Below are positions 1-8,747 of a stretch of 31,694 bases of DNA, in pieces (within the stretch, counting starts at the first letter, position 1; every line of letters begins with the position of its first letter). The notes beneath the pieces are model-generated. The model made no database searches. It worked only from the letters and a program-made list of their open reading frames with translations, and had not been told where the DNA came from. The stretch spans positions 1-31,694 of the forward strand of contig CBDDLJ010000004.1 in assembly GCA_965230635.1 (NCBI GenBank), read 5' to 3'. A program made the translations under genes and the position numbers. Origin of the DNA: CBDDLJ01 sp965230635 (GTDB taxonomy: Bacteria > Pseudomonadota > Gammaproteobacteria > UBA1113).

Positions 1-1286
1 CCGTTTCGCATTTGTCACCAACCCCAGAATTTGTGGAGACGGTATGGGCGCTGCTTAGAGATGAGCAAGCGGATATAGGTGTTCGCGGCGCGCTGGCGAG
101 CAGCGCTGTTTCTCATTTGTCACCAACCTCAGAATGTGTGGATACGGTATGGGCGTTCCTTCGGAATGAGGCAGTACACAGTTATGTTCGCGGCGCGCTG
201 GCGAGAAGAGCCGTTGCGCATTTATCACAAACCCCAGAATTGATGGATGCGGTGTGGGCGTTCCTTCGGGATGAGACGGTAAATAGGTATGTTCGCGGCG
301 AGCTGGCGAGAAGAGCCGCTGCGCATTTATCACAAACCCCAGAATTTGCGGATGCGGTATTGGCGTTCCTTCGGGATGAGACGGTAAGTGGATATGTTCG
401 CTGTGAGCTGGCGATAGACGACGTTGCGTATTTGTCACAAATCCCAGAATGTGTGGATGCGGTATTGGCGTTACTTCGGAATGAGATGGTAAAGGGTCTT
501 GATCGTTGCATGCTGGCGATAAGTGCCATTAAGCATTTGTCACAAACTCCAGAATTTGTGGATGTAGTATGGACGCTCCTTCGGGATGAGACGATAATGC
601 ATTATGTTCGCGGCTCGCTGGCGATAATCGCCGTTGCGCGTTTGTCACAAACCCCGGAGTTGGTGGATGCGGTATTGGTGTTCCTTTGGGATGAGGCGGT
701 AAGTAGCCGTGTTCGCAGCGAGCTGGCGATAAGCGCCGCTGCACGTTTGTCACAAACCCCGGAGTTGGTGGATGCGGTATGGGCACTCCTCCGGTATAAC
801 ACGGTCAGTGGTTATATTCGCGGCGAGCTGGCGAGAAAGGCAATTCAACTATTGCTCAAGTGGCCAAATAAAGTCCAAGCCTTGCTAGACAGTTTATTTG
901 TCAAAGACGGTATTGGGGAGAAACTATTACAGCACGCCAATATCCCAGTGCATTTACTATTGTCTTTGTATAAAAAAACCCATGATAAGGGTCGCCAGTA
1001 TATTAAGGAGCAATTAGTAAAACATAGTGTATTAGTGTATGAGCAAGCCGGTACTGTGCTGGTGACACAAGCAGGACAAACAGAAAAATTAACATTACCA
1101 CCATCGCTTATCCAACAAGTCCAGAAAGATTTGCAACCTTACCGAATAAATGTTGATGATTCAGTCAGCATTCTTTCTAAGTTGAATTTATTTTCTAAAT
1201 CAGTAGTGAGTTTTTTTTCCTCACAACATACTGAAAAGAACAGTGGGCAAACAAGCTGCAGTAATATTAGTCGTGTCACGCAATAA
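1..1286 (+). CDS. HEAT-like repeat protein, 5' end outside window
   Basis: The frame is already open at the left edge (codons run from base 3), so the N-terminus is missing; the TTG at 12 is not a credible start. Eight 35-residue units fill bases 15-854. Each has two predicted helices, roughly SQTPEFVDAVWAFLRDE then YVRGELARRAVAHL, which is a HEAT-like alpha-solenoid pattern. A non-repeat tail of about 140 residues follows, ending in a Ser/Gln/Thr-rich stretch. Units are strongly alike at DNA level, suggesting recent expansion or gene conversion, and the region looks more GC-rich than its neighbours. Solenoids of this kind bind proteins. In bacteria they occur in host-interaction proteins and as C-terminal sensor regions of larger proteins, including NACHT-type ones. 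Since the N-terminal part is not visible I assign no function. Confidence 0.75.
   Translation, partial: VSHLSPTPEFVETVWALLRDEQADIGVRGALASSAVSHLSPTSECVDTVWAFLRNEAVHSYVRGALARRAVAHLSQTPELMDAVWAFLRDETVNRYVRGELARRAAAHLSQTPEFADAVLAFLRDETVSGYVRCELAIDDVAYLSQIPECVDAVLALLRNEMVKGLDRCMLAISAIKHLSQTPEFVDVVWTLLRDETIMHYVRGSLAIIAVARLSQTPELVDAVLVFLWDEAVSSRVRSELAISAAARLSQTPELVDAVWALLRYNTVSGYIRGELARKAIQLLLKWPNKVQALLDSLFVKDGIGEKLLQHANIPVHLLLSLYKKTHDKGRQYIKEQLVKHSVLVYEQAGTVLVTQAGQTEKLTLPPSLIQQVQKDLQPYRINVDDSVSILSKLNLFSKSVVSFFSSQHTEKNSGQTSCSNISRVTQ
15..854 (+). repeat. Eight tandem 105-bp coding repeats
   Basis: The period is 105 bp (35 codons), with units at 15, 120, 225, 330, 435, 540, 645 and 750. The best conserved parts are the start (TCACAAACCCCAGAATT), the middle (GGGATGAGACGGTAA) and the helix-B part (GTTCGCGGCGAGCTGGCG). 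They lie inside the repeat protein gene and keep frame throughout. The array probably continues to the left of the window. Confidence 0.9.
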
Positions 1287-1343
1287 GTAAGGCATTAATG
1301 TAAATTAGTAATAGTGATGATTTATATTAATACCTTACTTATT
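1282..1343. repeat. Long AT-rich hairpin overlapping the stop codon of the repeat protein
   Basis: Arms 1282-1305 and 1320-1343 are 24 nt each and complementary except for two G.U-compatible differences, with a 14-nt loop. The left arm contains the TAA stop (1284-1286). No clean T-run follows, so it is not a textbook intrinsic terminator, although it could act as one or protect the 3' end of the mRNA. It does not share the ends of the MITE-like elements elsewhere in the window. Confidence 0.65.
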
Positions 1344-1429
1344 ACTAATTTATTGCCATTGGCTTCTATTTGTCTTGTAGTGCCGATGATTATTTTGATT
1401 TTTCACTTAACCGATTGTGAAAATCGATG

Positions 1430-2233
1430 CTAATCTTCATATTTTTTGGGTGTTGATTGACTGCCTGCCAGAATACCGCCGTCTATAGTGAGTTCTGTTC
1501 CTGTGATATACTTGGATTCATCTGATCCTAGATAAAGAGCGGCATATGCTACATCATTGGCATCGCCCATTACGCCTAGCGGTACTCCAGCAGCTATGTC
1601 GGCGATCATTTTTTCGCGTGTTGTTTTTTCGGTTCCAATCATGGGATCCCATATTGGCGTTAGAATTGCCCCAGGATGCAATGAGTTACAGCGGATTTTA
1701 TAACCTTGCTCTGCGCAATATAGAGCAACTGTTTTAGTGTGATTGCGTACAGCAGCTTTGCTAGAGGCATAAGCACTAGCACCAGGAATGCCAACGATAC
1801 CCGATCGAGATGACATATTGATAATAGAACCACCGTGTGTTTTCATTAAGCTAATGCCATACTTACAACCTAAAAATACACCATCTAAATTGACATGATG
1901 AACATGTTGCCATGCTGTTAAGCTTATATTTTCTGGGTCTTGCGGTCCTAAATTTTCATTTAGACCGGTAATGCCGGCATTGTTAAACAGAATATCTAAT
2001 CGGCCAAACTCTGCTTTAATAGAGTCAACAACTTGTTGCCATGCCGCCTCGCTAGAGACATCAAGCTGGTAAAATTTACTACCCATATCTTTAGCAATTG
2101 CTTCACCTTCAGAAGCCAGTATATCGGCAATGAGTACCGTTGCACCTTCTTGGGCAAACAATTTTGCTGTTGCAGCACCAATGCCTTGGCTACCACCGGT
2201 GATGAGTGCTATTTTATTTTCAATGCGTGCCAT
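1430..2233 (-). CDS. Classical short-chain dehydrogenase/reductase (SDR)
   Basis: A 267-residue NAD(P)(H)-dependent oxidoreductase with the full classical SDR signature. The cofactor loop TGGSQGIG is near residue 14, NNAG near residue 85, and the catalytic Ser (NMSSRSG) and YASSK tetrad residues near 140-160. The C-terminus carries YITGTELTIDGG. The Asp ending the second beta strand (IADI) suggests a preference for NAD(H), by family rule. I place the start at the ATG at 2233, which has AGGG upstream with good spacing; the frame runs 8 codons further to a TTG at 2257. The substrate cannot be read from sequence; the closest look is to the cyclopentanol or hydroxysteroid dehydrogenase-like group. 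It stands alone, with the downstream side facing the repeat protein. Confidence 0.85.
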   Translation of the reverse strand: MARIENKIALITGGSQGIGAATAKLFAQEGATVLIADILASEGEAIAKDMGSKFYQLDVSSEAAWQQVVDSIKAEFGRLDILFNNAGITGLNENLGPQDPENISLTAWQHVHHVNLDGVFLGCKYGISLMKTHGGSIINMSSRSGIVGIPGASAYASSKAAVRNHTKTVALYCAEQGYKIRCNSLHPGAILTPIWDPMIGTEKTTREKMIADIAAGVPLGVMGDANDVAYAALYLGSDESKYITGTELTIDGGILAGSQSTPKKYED

Positions 2234-2348
2234 AATAACCCTATGATAATGCGTCAATTTTAAGGAAAATTAATACCTCAAGTGTTGATATAGTCTCACA
2301 TATAATGCTATTTAGTGCAAATACGTTAAAATTTTTTTATTGTTAGTC

Positions 2349-2876
2349 TTATTTTGATGGGATTGGTGTGTTTTTTCCACCAGGCTTGTTTGGCGGTGTG
2401 GCTGATGTGGAGCAGGGAGGTGTGTTTTTTGGTTTAAAAAAATCTGTTAAGGGTGCTGTTGGAGATTCTTTTTTTGCTAGAGCTGCTGAGTGATCAGTAA
2501 AATCATTTTGTATGGGAAGTCCACAAGCTTTTGCTGCTTGCTCATAAGTTGCCGCATCTAAAAAACCTGCTATAGGTAACACATAGAGTGCATTGGCTGT
2601 ATCGCCAGACAGGATAATTTTACCGTAGTTTTTTACCATTTCAATCTGTACGTTAAGTTCACTTGCGTGTTCAGCTTGGGTAAATCGAATGGTGGCTAGC
2701 AGCTGTCTATAAAGCAATGTGGTCTGATTGAGATCGGCCAATGTTATTAGTAGTTGCGGTAATGTATTGTCGTTTGTGTGTACAATAGTTTTTAATACAG
2801 GGGATGAATTAGCCGTTGTTCCGCTGGCAGGAATAGATTCATTGGTTAATGTTGGAACAGCAAATTGGCGTTTCAT
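2349..2876 (-). CDS. Unrecognised protein with Pro/Ser/Thr/Lys-rich tail
   Basis: A 175-residue protein I do not recognise. The start is the ATG at 2876 (MKRQFAVPTL), preceded by GAGGGGA at ideal spacing; the frame extends six codons further upstream, but that ATG overlaps the Shine-Dalgarno sequence. Residues about 35-130 look like a small folded, mostly helical domain with no catalytic motif I can name. The last 40 residues are low complexity (repeated P, S, T, K, with FFKPKNTPP). There is no signal peptide and no membrane segment. It lies 73 bp downstream of the gene starting at 3645 on the same strand and may share a transcript. A secreted effector is possible given the probable lifestyle, but nothing in the sequence proves it. 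Confidence 0.6.
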   Translation of the reverse strand: MKRQFAVPTLTNESIPASGTTANSSPVLKTIVHTNDNTLPQLLITLADLNQTTLLYRQLLATIRFTQAEHASELNVQIEMVKNYGKIILSGDTANALYVLPIAGFLDAATYEQAAKACGLPIQNDFTDHSAALAKKESPTAPLTDFFKPKNTPPCSTSATPPNKPGGKNTPIPSK

Positions 2877-2949
2877 GACATTCCCCTCATTCACGTATTT
2901 AATTTTTTATATATTATACTCTATTTTAGTACAAAATACTATGTTTGAT

Positions 2950-3645
2950 CTATAAATCCACAGCTGGGCTGCTTGATGGCCATGCTTTATTGGGTTGTTG
3001 CGCAATGTCGTCTATTGTCAATGCTTGTTTGATCTGTTCTCTTATTACTGCGGGCGGTTCTTTTTTTTCAAAACGGTATGAAATATAATGGCTTCCTGTT
3101 ACTAGATATTCTGTTTTTTCATCTGAGCTTACGGGTTGATATCCAGGGCTAATCTCGGCACGAGCCAGTGTTTCTGTTATGGTTTGAATAATATTTTTCC
3201 AGTCTGCTAGGTTTTTTTCAAGGTTTATTTCCGCGTAAATAGTAATATCTTTGCCTCGTTGTAGTGGGGAATCTGAGACGTTAAGCCCTGGACGGATAAC
3301 CTTAAAACTCAGTTTGTTCTCTGTTCCAATAGCGCAAACAATATCCCAGCCTTGCGCATAGTGTTCTGGGTTATCTTCCGGTAGGGATACGTGGAATTTG
3401 AGCCCATATTCTTTAACGATATCAGCAATATCTCCCTTGATGTCAGAAAGTTTACCGATGTACGTTATACTAATAAATTCCATTTTATCTGCGGATAATA
3501 TTTTATTGCTACTAGAAACCAATCCAACTGCATACTCATCATCAGCATATCCCCATCTTTTTTTTCCAGCCAAAGGAAAGGTTTTAGCTAAACACAGATA
3601 AGAAAGTTGTTGTGCTCTTTCCATATTTTCTGCTGTTGCGACCAT
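2950..3645 (-). CDS. Unrecognised cytoplasmic-type protein, 231 aa
   Basis: A 231-residue protein of unknown function. The ATG at 3645 has AGGA four bases upstream, so the start is well supported. No signal peptide, membrane segment or known motif is visible. The composition is that of a soluble alpha/beta protein (ITYIGKLSDI, WDIVCAIGTE, DITIYAEINLEKN). The C-terminus ends in a Pro/Ser-rich stretch (PNKAWPSSSPAVDL), a disordered tail like that of its downstream neighbour. The two genes may form a pair. Both reading frames are free of stops and have good ribosome sites, so I believe both are real genes; the function is unknown. Confidence 0.6.
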   Translation of the reverse strand: MVATAENMERAQQLSYLCLAKTFPLAGKKRWGYADDEYAVGLVSSSNKILSADKMEFISITYIGKLSDIKGDIADIVKEYGLKFHVSLPEDNPEHYAQGWDIVCAIGTENKLSFKVIRPGLNVSDSPLQRGKDITIYAEINLEKNLADWKNIIQTITETLARAEISPGYQPVSSDEKTEYLVTGSHYISYRFEKKEPPAVIREQIKQALTIDDIAQQPNKAWPSSSPAVDL

Positions 3646-3903
3646 GAATTCCTCGCTATATATTATTATCTTGCTATATATTATTATGGATAGTTAACTT
3701 AAACGGTTAACATTACATTTATTATAGTCGATCATTTGTTTGTTGTATTTTACAAAAGCAGTGATGCCGATTATACTAAAGGAATATAGCAATGTTATGT
3801 GGGCTTAAATTAAGGCTAAAACCTATGGATCAAGCATAGTCAGTCTAACGATTATTGCGAGATTTTATTATATTAATGTTAGCGCCTGATAGTAATCAAC
3901 ATT

Positions 3904-4623
3904 TCAAGAAAAATAGATCAGGCGTTTTGCCCCGGTTGGCGAGCAAATCAGTGCATTACCGTAATCATGCCAGTCACTTAACACAATGCGTTGACGTTGG
4001 TTATCATTCTCATAATTGATATGAATGCCAGGTCTATGAGTATGGCCATGAATGAGTGTTTGGATAGCATATTGCTGGAATATTTGGTCAACGGCTTTTT
4101 GGTTGATATCCATAATTTCAGTAGAGACACGACGTTTATGCCAGCGACTTTTGTGTTGCAAATATTTAGCGTAAAGTTTGCGTTGCCATAGTGGTTTTGC
4201 TAACAGTACTTTTTGGTAAGTTGGATCACGGAATTTTTTTCTCGATTGCTGATAGGCGATATCATCGGTGCATAATGAATCACCGTGCATGAGCAATACT
4301 TTTTCACCATAAAGATCAATAACACTGGGGTCGGGTAGTAAACTGATATTGGCTTGCCTGGCAAAATCTTGCCCAATTAAAAAGTCACGATTGCCGTGCA
4401 TAAAATAAGTTGGGATTTGTTGTGCAATTTGCTGCAAAGCATGCTGTATGGTTTTGCTAAATGTTGTTGTATTATCATCGCCAATCCATAATTCAAAAAA
4501 ATCGCCAAGAATATACAGTTTTTCAGCATTTGCTGCCTGTTGTTGTAAAAATTTTAAAAAAATAGTATTAATTTTGACAGTTTGCGCTGATAAGTGTAAG
4601 TCGGATATAAAAATTATGCTCAT
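3904..4623 (-). CDS. lpxH: UDP-2,3-diacylglucosamine diphosphatase
   Basis: LpxH hydrolyses UDP-2,3-diacylglucosamine to lipid X and UMP in lipid A synthesis, at the inner face of the inner membrane. The 239-residue product has the usual length and the calcineurin-like metal-binding motifs in order: SDLHL (D8, H10), GDFFELWIGDD (D41), HGNRD (N79), MHGD (His) and HGHTHRP near residue 195. It implies a lipopolysaccharide-making Gram-negative cell. The ATG at 4623 has only a weak ribosome site. It is transcribed divergently from gltX; the 121 bp between them must hold both promoters. About 260 bp downstream (3646-3903) contain no gene that I can see, only a short direct repeat (TTGCTATATATTATTAT) near 3655-3690. 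Confidence 0.93.
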   Translation of the reverse strand: MSIIFISDLHLSAQTVKINTIFLKFLQQQAANAEKLYILGDFFELWIGDDNTTTFSKTIQHALQQIAQQIPTYFMHGNRDFLIGQDFARQANISLLPDPSVIDLYGEKVLLMHGDSLCTDDIAYQQSRKKFRDPTYQKVLLAKPLWQRKLYAKYLQHKSRWHKRRVSTEIMDINQKAVDQIFQQYAIQTLIHGHTHRPGIHINYENDNQRQRIVLSDWHDYGNALICSPTGAKRLIYFS

Positions 4624-4744
4624 TAATTACTCAGTCTAATTTCCGCGTGCCTCGCTGCAATTTACCATTTTGCTTATTTTTCGCTTATGTTATGATATAA
4701 GTTATGACAAAACAAATGCAACTATTTCCTGGGCATAAAACAAA

Positions 4745-6157
4745 GTGAAAACACGATTTTGTCCCAGTCCAACTGGCCATATCCACTTAGGCAATGCGCG
4801 TACAGCGTTATTTAGTGCGCTAATTGCATTGCATGAGCAAGGATTCTTTTTGCTGCGTATTGAAGATACTGATTCGACTCGGTCAACACGGGAGTTGGCG
4901 CAAGATTGTCAGCAAGATTTACACTGGTTAGGCTTAAAATGGAATGAAGGGCCGGAAGTTGGTGGTGAGAATGGTCCTTATTGGCAATCAGAACGCCAAG
5001 CGATCTATGATCATTATTATGAAAAATTGTTGGAAAAGAGGTACGCATATCCCTGCTTTTGTAGTGAACAGCAATTAGCAATGGCTCGCAAAGCACAACG
5101 CTCTGCTGGTAAGCCACCTCGTTATCCAGGTACGTGTCGTTCACTGAGTGCGGAGGAAGTGGAGGCTAAATTAGCTGCTGGGTTAAAACCGACTTTACGT
5201 TTTCGCATGCCAAATGATGGTGTTATTGAATTCAATGACAAGGTAAAAGGCTTGCAACGGTTTTTGCCAAACGATATCGGTGATTTTGTCATCCGTCGTG
5301 CCGATGGAACAGCGACCTTTATGTATTGTAATGCGATTGATGATGCTTTAATGAAGGTGACATTGGTGTTGCGAGGGGAAGATCATTTGACCAATACGCC
5401 TAGACAGCTGGAAATTTTGCGAGCGTTAGAATTGCCGCAACCAGATTACGCGCATATGGCATTGATTGCCGGTGATGATGGTAGCCCACTATCAAAGCGT
5501 CATGGTAGCCAAAGTCTGCGGCAATTACGTGAAGCAGGTTATTTGCCCGAAGCATTAAATAATTATTTAGCGCGTGTCGGTCATAGTTATGAAGAAAACG
5601 AGTTATTTGATTTGACGACACTGGCCGCAAAATTTGATATAGAAAAATTTGGAAAATCAGCTGCTCGTTTTGATAAAGCGCAATTGCTTTACTGGCAAAA
5701 ATTAGCAGTAGCTCAGCTAACGGAAGAGCAATTTTGGCAATGGAGTGGAAAACAAGTATCTGACCAAGTGAAAGAAAACCGTTGTTTGTTTTTTCAGACA
5801 TTGCATACTAATGTGACATTTCCTGATGAGGTAATGATGTGGGTAAGCAGTTTACATGCACAAACATTAGATTATCATGATGATGTCCTGCTTATTTTAC
5901 AACAAGCAGGCGCTGAATTTTTTCAAGCAGCACTTGAGGCTGTGAATAATGAAGAAATTGATTTTACGACCATGGCTAATCATGTAAAAAATAAGCTGAA
6001 AGTCAAAGGTAAACAATTATTTCAACCATTGCGTTTAGTACTGACCGGGCAGTGGCATGGACCTGAAATGAAAAATATTGTGCAGTTGCTGGGTCCTGAG
6101 CGTATGGTAAATCGATTTCAACACGTGTTACAACTATTGACAGGAGAGTCATGTTAA
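4745..6157 (+). CDS. gltX: Glutamyl-tRNA synthetase
   Basis: This class I synthetase charges tRNA-Glu with glutamate. The HIGH-type motif is HIHLG (residues 12-16, after PSPTG), the KMSKS-type motif is SKRHG (250-254), and a Cys-x-Cys...Cys zinc-site pattern is visible in CFCS...PGTC. Length, 470 residues, is normal. The start is a GTG at 4745, fixed by an in-frame TAA seven bases upstream (4736-4738); the ribosome site is weak. The last seven bases overlap the start of cysS, so the two synthetases are translationally coupled. Organisms with this gene set sometimes carry a second GluRS-like protein acting on tRNA-Gln; that cannot be decided from this window. Confidence 0.95.
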   Translation: MKTRFCPSPTGHIHLGNARTALFSALIALHEQGFFLLRIEDTDSTRSTRELAQDCQQDLHWLGLKWNEGPEVGGENGPYWQSERQAIYDHYYEKLLEKRYAYPCFCSEQQLAMARKAQRSAGKPPRYPGTCRSLSAEEVEAKLAAGLKPTLRFRMPNDGVIEFNDKVKGLQRFLPNDIGDFVIRRADGTATFMYCNAIDDALMKVTLVLRGEDHLTNTPRQLEILRALELPQPDYAHMALIAGDDGSPLSKRHGSQSLRQLREAGYLPEALNNYLARVGHSYEENELFDLTTLAAKFDIEKFGKSAARFDKAQLLYWQKLAVAQLTEEQFWQWSGKQVSDQVKENRCLFFQTLHTNVTFPDEVMMWVSSLHAQTLDYHDDVLLILQQAGAEFFQAALEAVNNEEIDFTTMANHVKNKLKVKGKQLFQPLRLVLTGQWHGPEMKNIVQLLGPERMVNRFQHVLQLLTGESC

Positions 6158-7533
6158 AGATATATAATAGTATCAGTAAACAAAAAGAAGTGTTTAAGCC
6201 AAGAGAAGCAGGTAAAGTGAGTCTCTATGTCTGCGGAATGACCGTGTATGATTTGTGTCATATAGGTCATGCGCGTGTTATGGTTAACTTTGATTTTGTC
6301 ACACGCTATTTTCGCTATCGCAATTATGAAGTCACTTATATACGCAATATTACCGATATTGACGATAAAATTATTAAGCGGGCGAATGAAAATAATGAAC
6401 CCATTCATGTGTTGACAGAGCGCTTTATTCAAGCCATGCACGAAGATGCGATTGCGTTGAATGTTTTATCTCCGAGTAATGAACCTAAGGCGACCGATCA
6501 TATTCCAGAAATTATTGCCATGATAGAAAAATTACTTAAAAAAGGGCACGCTTATATTAGCGCTAGTGGCGATGTGCTTTATGAAGTAAAGACGTTTCAA
6601 TCCTATGGAAAGATGGCGCATAAAGATATCGATAGCTTACAAGCTGGCGCTAGAGTTGAAATTACCGAAGATAAACGCTCTCCTTTAGATTTTGTCTTGT
6701 GGAAAATGTCAAAACCGAATGAGCCTAGCTGGGAATCGCCGTGGGGTGATGGTCGTCCTGGCTGGCATATAGAATGTTCTGCTATGTCTACTCATTTTCT
6801 GGGTCATAATTTTGATATTCATGGTGGTGGCCATGACTTGAAATTTCCGCACCATCAAAATGAAATAGCCCAGTCAGAGGCTGCAACAGGTGAGAAATTT
6901 GTTAATTACTGGATGCATGTGGGATTTGTTACCGTTAATAAAGAAAAAATGTCAAAATCCTTAGGCAATTTTTTCACAATCCGTGAAGTATTAGAAAAAT
7001 ATCATGCAGAAGTGATTCGTTATTTTATGATCTCAAGTCATTATCGTAGTCCGGTTAATTATTCACAAGAATCGTTAGAGATTGCTGCTAATGCGCTTAG
7101 TCGCTTTTATTCTGCATTACGAGGATTGCCAGAAGCAAATGTGCTTGAAAATACTGACTATGAAAAACGCTTCATAGACGCTATGGATGACGACTTTAAT
7201 ACACCTGAAGCATTAGCCGTCATGTTTGATATTGTGCGCAAGATTAATAGCATTCGTGAAACAGACATTGATAAAGCAGCTGGACTAGGCGCTTTGCTAC
7301 AATATTTAGGTGGTATTCTCGGTGTACTGTCTGAAAATCCGGATGTGTTTTTACAAGCCATCCAAGAATTTAGTCAAGAGCAGATGGCTGAAATTGAAAA
7401 ATTAATTAATAGGCGTAATGTTGCACGTACTAATAAGGATTGGGTGTTAGCGGATAAAGTACGTCAGCAATTAAGTCAGTTGGATGTCGTGTTAGAAGAC
7501 ACTTCCGATGGGACAACTTGGCGTCGTAAATGA
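6151..7533 (+). CDS. cysS: Cysteinyl-tRNA synthetase
   Basis: Charges tRNA-Cys with cysteine. HIGH is exact at residues 37-40, KMSKS at 266-270, and the zinc ligands are visible as C28 (YVCGMTVYD), the Cys of WHIECSAMS and the His/Glu cluster in FPHHQNE. Length, 460 residues, is standard. The ATG at 6151 follows a strong AGGAGA and lies inside the end of gltX, with a 7-bp overlap. Its TGA is immediately followed by the stop codon of the convergent folD gene with no spacer, the two stops forming TGATCA, so no separate terminator exists between them. Confidence 0.96.
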   Translation: MLKIYNSISKQKEVFKPREAGKVSLYVCGMTVYDLCHIGHARVMVNFDFVTRYFRYRNYEVTYIRNITDIDDKIIKRANENNEPIHVLTERFIQAMHEDAIALNVLSPSNEPKATDHIPEIIAMIEKLLKKGHAYISASGDVLYEVKTFQSYGKMAHKDIDSLQAGARVEITEDKRSPLDFVLWKMSKPNEPSWESPWGDGRPGWHIECSAMSTHFLGHNFDIHGGGHDLKFPHHQNEIAQSEAATGEKFVNYWMHVGFVTVNKEKMSKSLGNFFTIREVLEKYHAEVIRYFMISSHYRSPVNYSQESLEIAANALSRFYSALRGLPEANVLENTDYEKRFIDAMDDDFNTPEALAVMFDIVRKINSIRETDIDKAAGLGALLQYLGGILGVLSENPDVFLQAIQEFSQEQMAEIEKLINRRNVARTNKDWVLADKVRQQLSQLDVVLEDTSDGTTWRRK

Positions 7534-8391
7534 TCATGGTGTGAGTCGTTTTTCAGCTGCGTAGAGTGTATTTTTCATTAATGTTGTTACTGTCATAGGG
7601 CCAACACCCCCAGGGACAGGTGTAATCCAAGCAGCCCGTTCTTTTGCAGTGTCAAAATCAATGTCACCTACAATGCTGCCATTAGCTAGACGATTCATGC
7701 CAACATCAATAACAATAGCCCCAGGTTTAATCGATTGAGAGTCGATAATGCCAGGCTTGCCTATCGCAACGATGAGTATTTCTGCTTTTTTTATGTGTTC
7801 ACTAATATTTTGTGTAAAGCGATGACAAACAGTCACTGATGCGCCTGCAAGCAATAATTCTAGCGCCATTGGGCGGCCAACAATATTGGAGGCACCAATC
7901 ATTACCGCGTCTAGTTTTTTTACGTCAATCTGATAATACTGCAATAATAGCATGATGCCGTAAGGGGTACATGGGCGTAGTAGGGGACGTTTTTGTATTA
8001 AGCGTCCTAAGTTGTAAGGGTGAAAACCATCGACATCTTTATTCGGATTAATTTGCTCTAAGATGAGGTTGCTGTCAATATGATTAGGCAAAGGCAATTG
8101 GACTAGAATGCCATCGATGTCATTGTTGTTATTCAGCTCATGAATTAAGTTTAACAAGGTTTGCTCATCTGTACTTTCAGGTAAATCATACGCTTTGGAG
8201 AAAAAACCAATTTTTTCACAGGTTGTTCTTTTTTTATCTACGTATATTTTTGAGGCAGGATCGGCACCGACTAAAATCACAGCTAATCCGGGTGCAGTTA
8301 AGCCACCGGCTGTGCGTTGCTGCACTTGTTCGCACAATGCTTCTTGCAATTGATGGGCAACTAAACGACCATCTAAAATATTGGCTGACAT
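7534..8391 (-). CDS. folD: Methylenetetrahydrofolate dehydrogenase / methenyltetrahydrofolate cyclohydrolase
   Basis: A bifunctional enzyme of one-carbon metabolism: oxidises 5,10-methylene-THF with NADP and hydrolyses methenyl-THF to 10-formyl-THF. The 285-residue length is typical. Visible motifs are Y50 and K54 (YVDKK), VQLPLP, the Rossmann-fold cofactor region around GASNIVGRP and the C-terminal signature PGGVGPMT. The ATG start at 8391 is the first in frame. It is encoded convergently to cysS and shares no spacer with it; upstream lie about 120 bp and then the tRNA cluster transcribed in the other direction. Confidence 0.95.
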   Translation of the reverse strand: MSANILDGRLVAHQLQEALCEQVQQRTAGGLTAPGLAVILVGADPASKIYVDKKRTTCEKIGFFSKAYDLPESTDEQTLLNLIHELNNNNDIDGILVQLPLPNHIDSNLILEQINPNKDVDGFHPYNLGRLIQKRPLLRPCTPYGIMLLLQYYQIDVKKLDAVMIGASNIVGRPMALELLLAGASVTVCHRFTQNISEHIKKAEILIVAIGKPGIIDSQSIKPGAIVIDVGMNRLANGSIVGDIDFDTAKERAAWITPVPGGVGPMTVTTLMKNTLYAAEKRLTP

Positions 8392-8473
8392 GGTTGAATT
8401 TCCATTAAAGTGTTAATTCAATGCACATTGTAGCCGAGCTTAATAATAGTTGCATCTACTTTTTGTTAATCGA

Positions 8474-8502
8474 TTGACGACAAGCAATATGCTCAGTAGA
8501 AT
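8474..8502 (+). promoter_or_regulatory. Sigma-70 promoter of the tRNA cluster
   Basis: TTGACG (8474-8479), 17-bp spacer, TAGAAT (8497-8502). The expected transcript start is a few bases before tRNA-Pro at 8515. This is the strongest promoter match near the cluster. Confidence 0.7.
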
Positions 8503-8514
8503 TGTGTGCTTCGT

Positions 8515-8591
8515 CGGGGTATAGCGCAGTCTGGTAGCGCGCCTGCTTTGGGAGCAGGATGTCGGGGGTTCGAATCCCTCTACCCCGACCA
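8515..8591 (+). tRNA. tRNA-Pro (anticodon TGG)
   Basis: 77 nt including the encoded CCA. The acceptor arms CGGGGTA and TACCCCG pair fully; the anticodon loop is TTTGGGA and the T-arm contains GGTTCGAATCC. First gene of a four-tRNA run. Confidence 0.95.
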
Positions 8592-8651
8592 CTAAAGAAT
8601 GCGCAAAAAGTTGATAGTATGCTGTGATATAATGTGCTATGGTGTCATTGT

Positions 8652-8728
8652 GCGCCCGTAGCTCATTTGGATAGAGCATCGGCCTTCTAAGCCGAGGGTA
8701 GCAGGTTCGAATCCTGCCGGGCGTGCCA
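8652..8728 (+). tRNA. tRNA-Arg (anticodon TCT)
   Basis: 77 nt with CCA. Acceptor GCGCCCG pairs with CGGGCGT (one G.T pair); anticodon loop CTTCTAA; T-arm AGGTTCGAATCCT. Reads AGA/AGG codons. Confidence 0.95.
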
Positions 8729-8747
8729 AAGGTTGGTATCATGTTGT

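Noticed and set aside
55..802. Overlapping minus-strand frames opposite the HEAT-like repeats
   Set aside because: They are open only because the sense strand is a periodic coding repeat; they contain no domain and no ribosome site.
15..854. Regular repeats considered as a CRISPR array
   Set aside because: The period is 105 bp with no unique spacers, and the frame is open and protein-like throughout.
3646..3903. Gene-free stretch between the 231-residue gene and lpxH
   Set aside because: Checked for a small gene, RNA or terminator; only a short AT-rich direct repeat is visible.
4670..4701. Possible gltX promoter (TTGCTT, TATGAT)
   Set aside because: Spacing is only 15 bp and alternative boxes fit equally badly; not strong enough to list.
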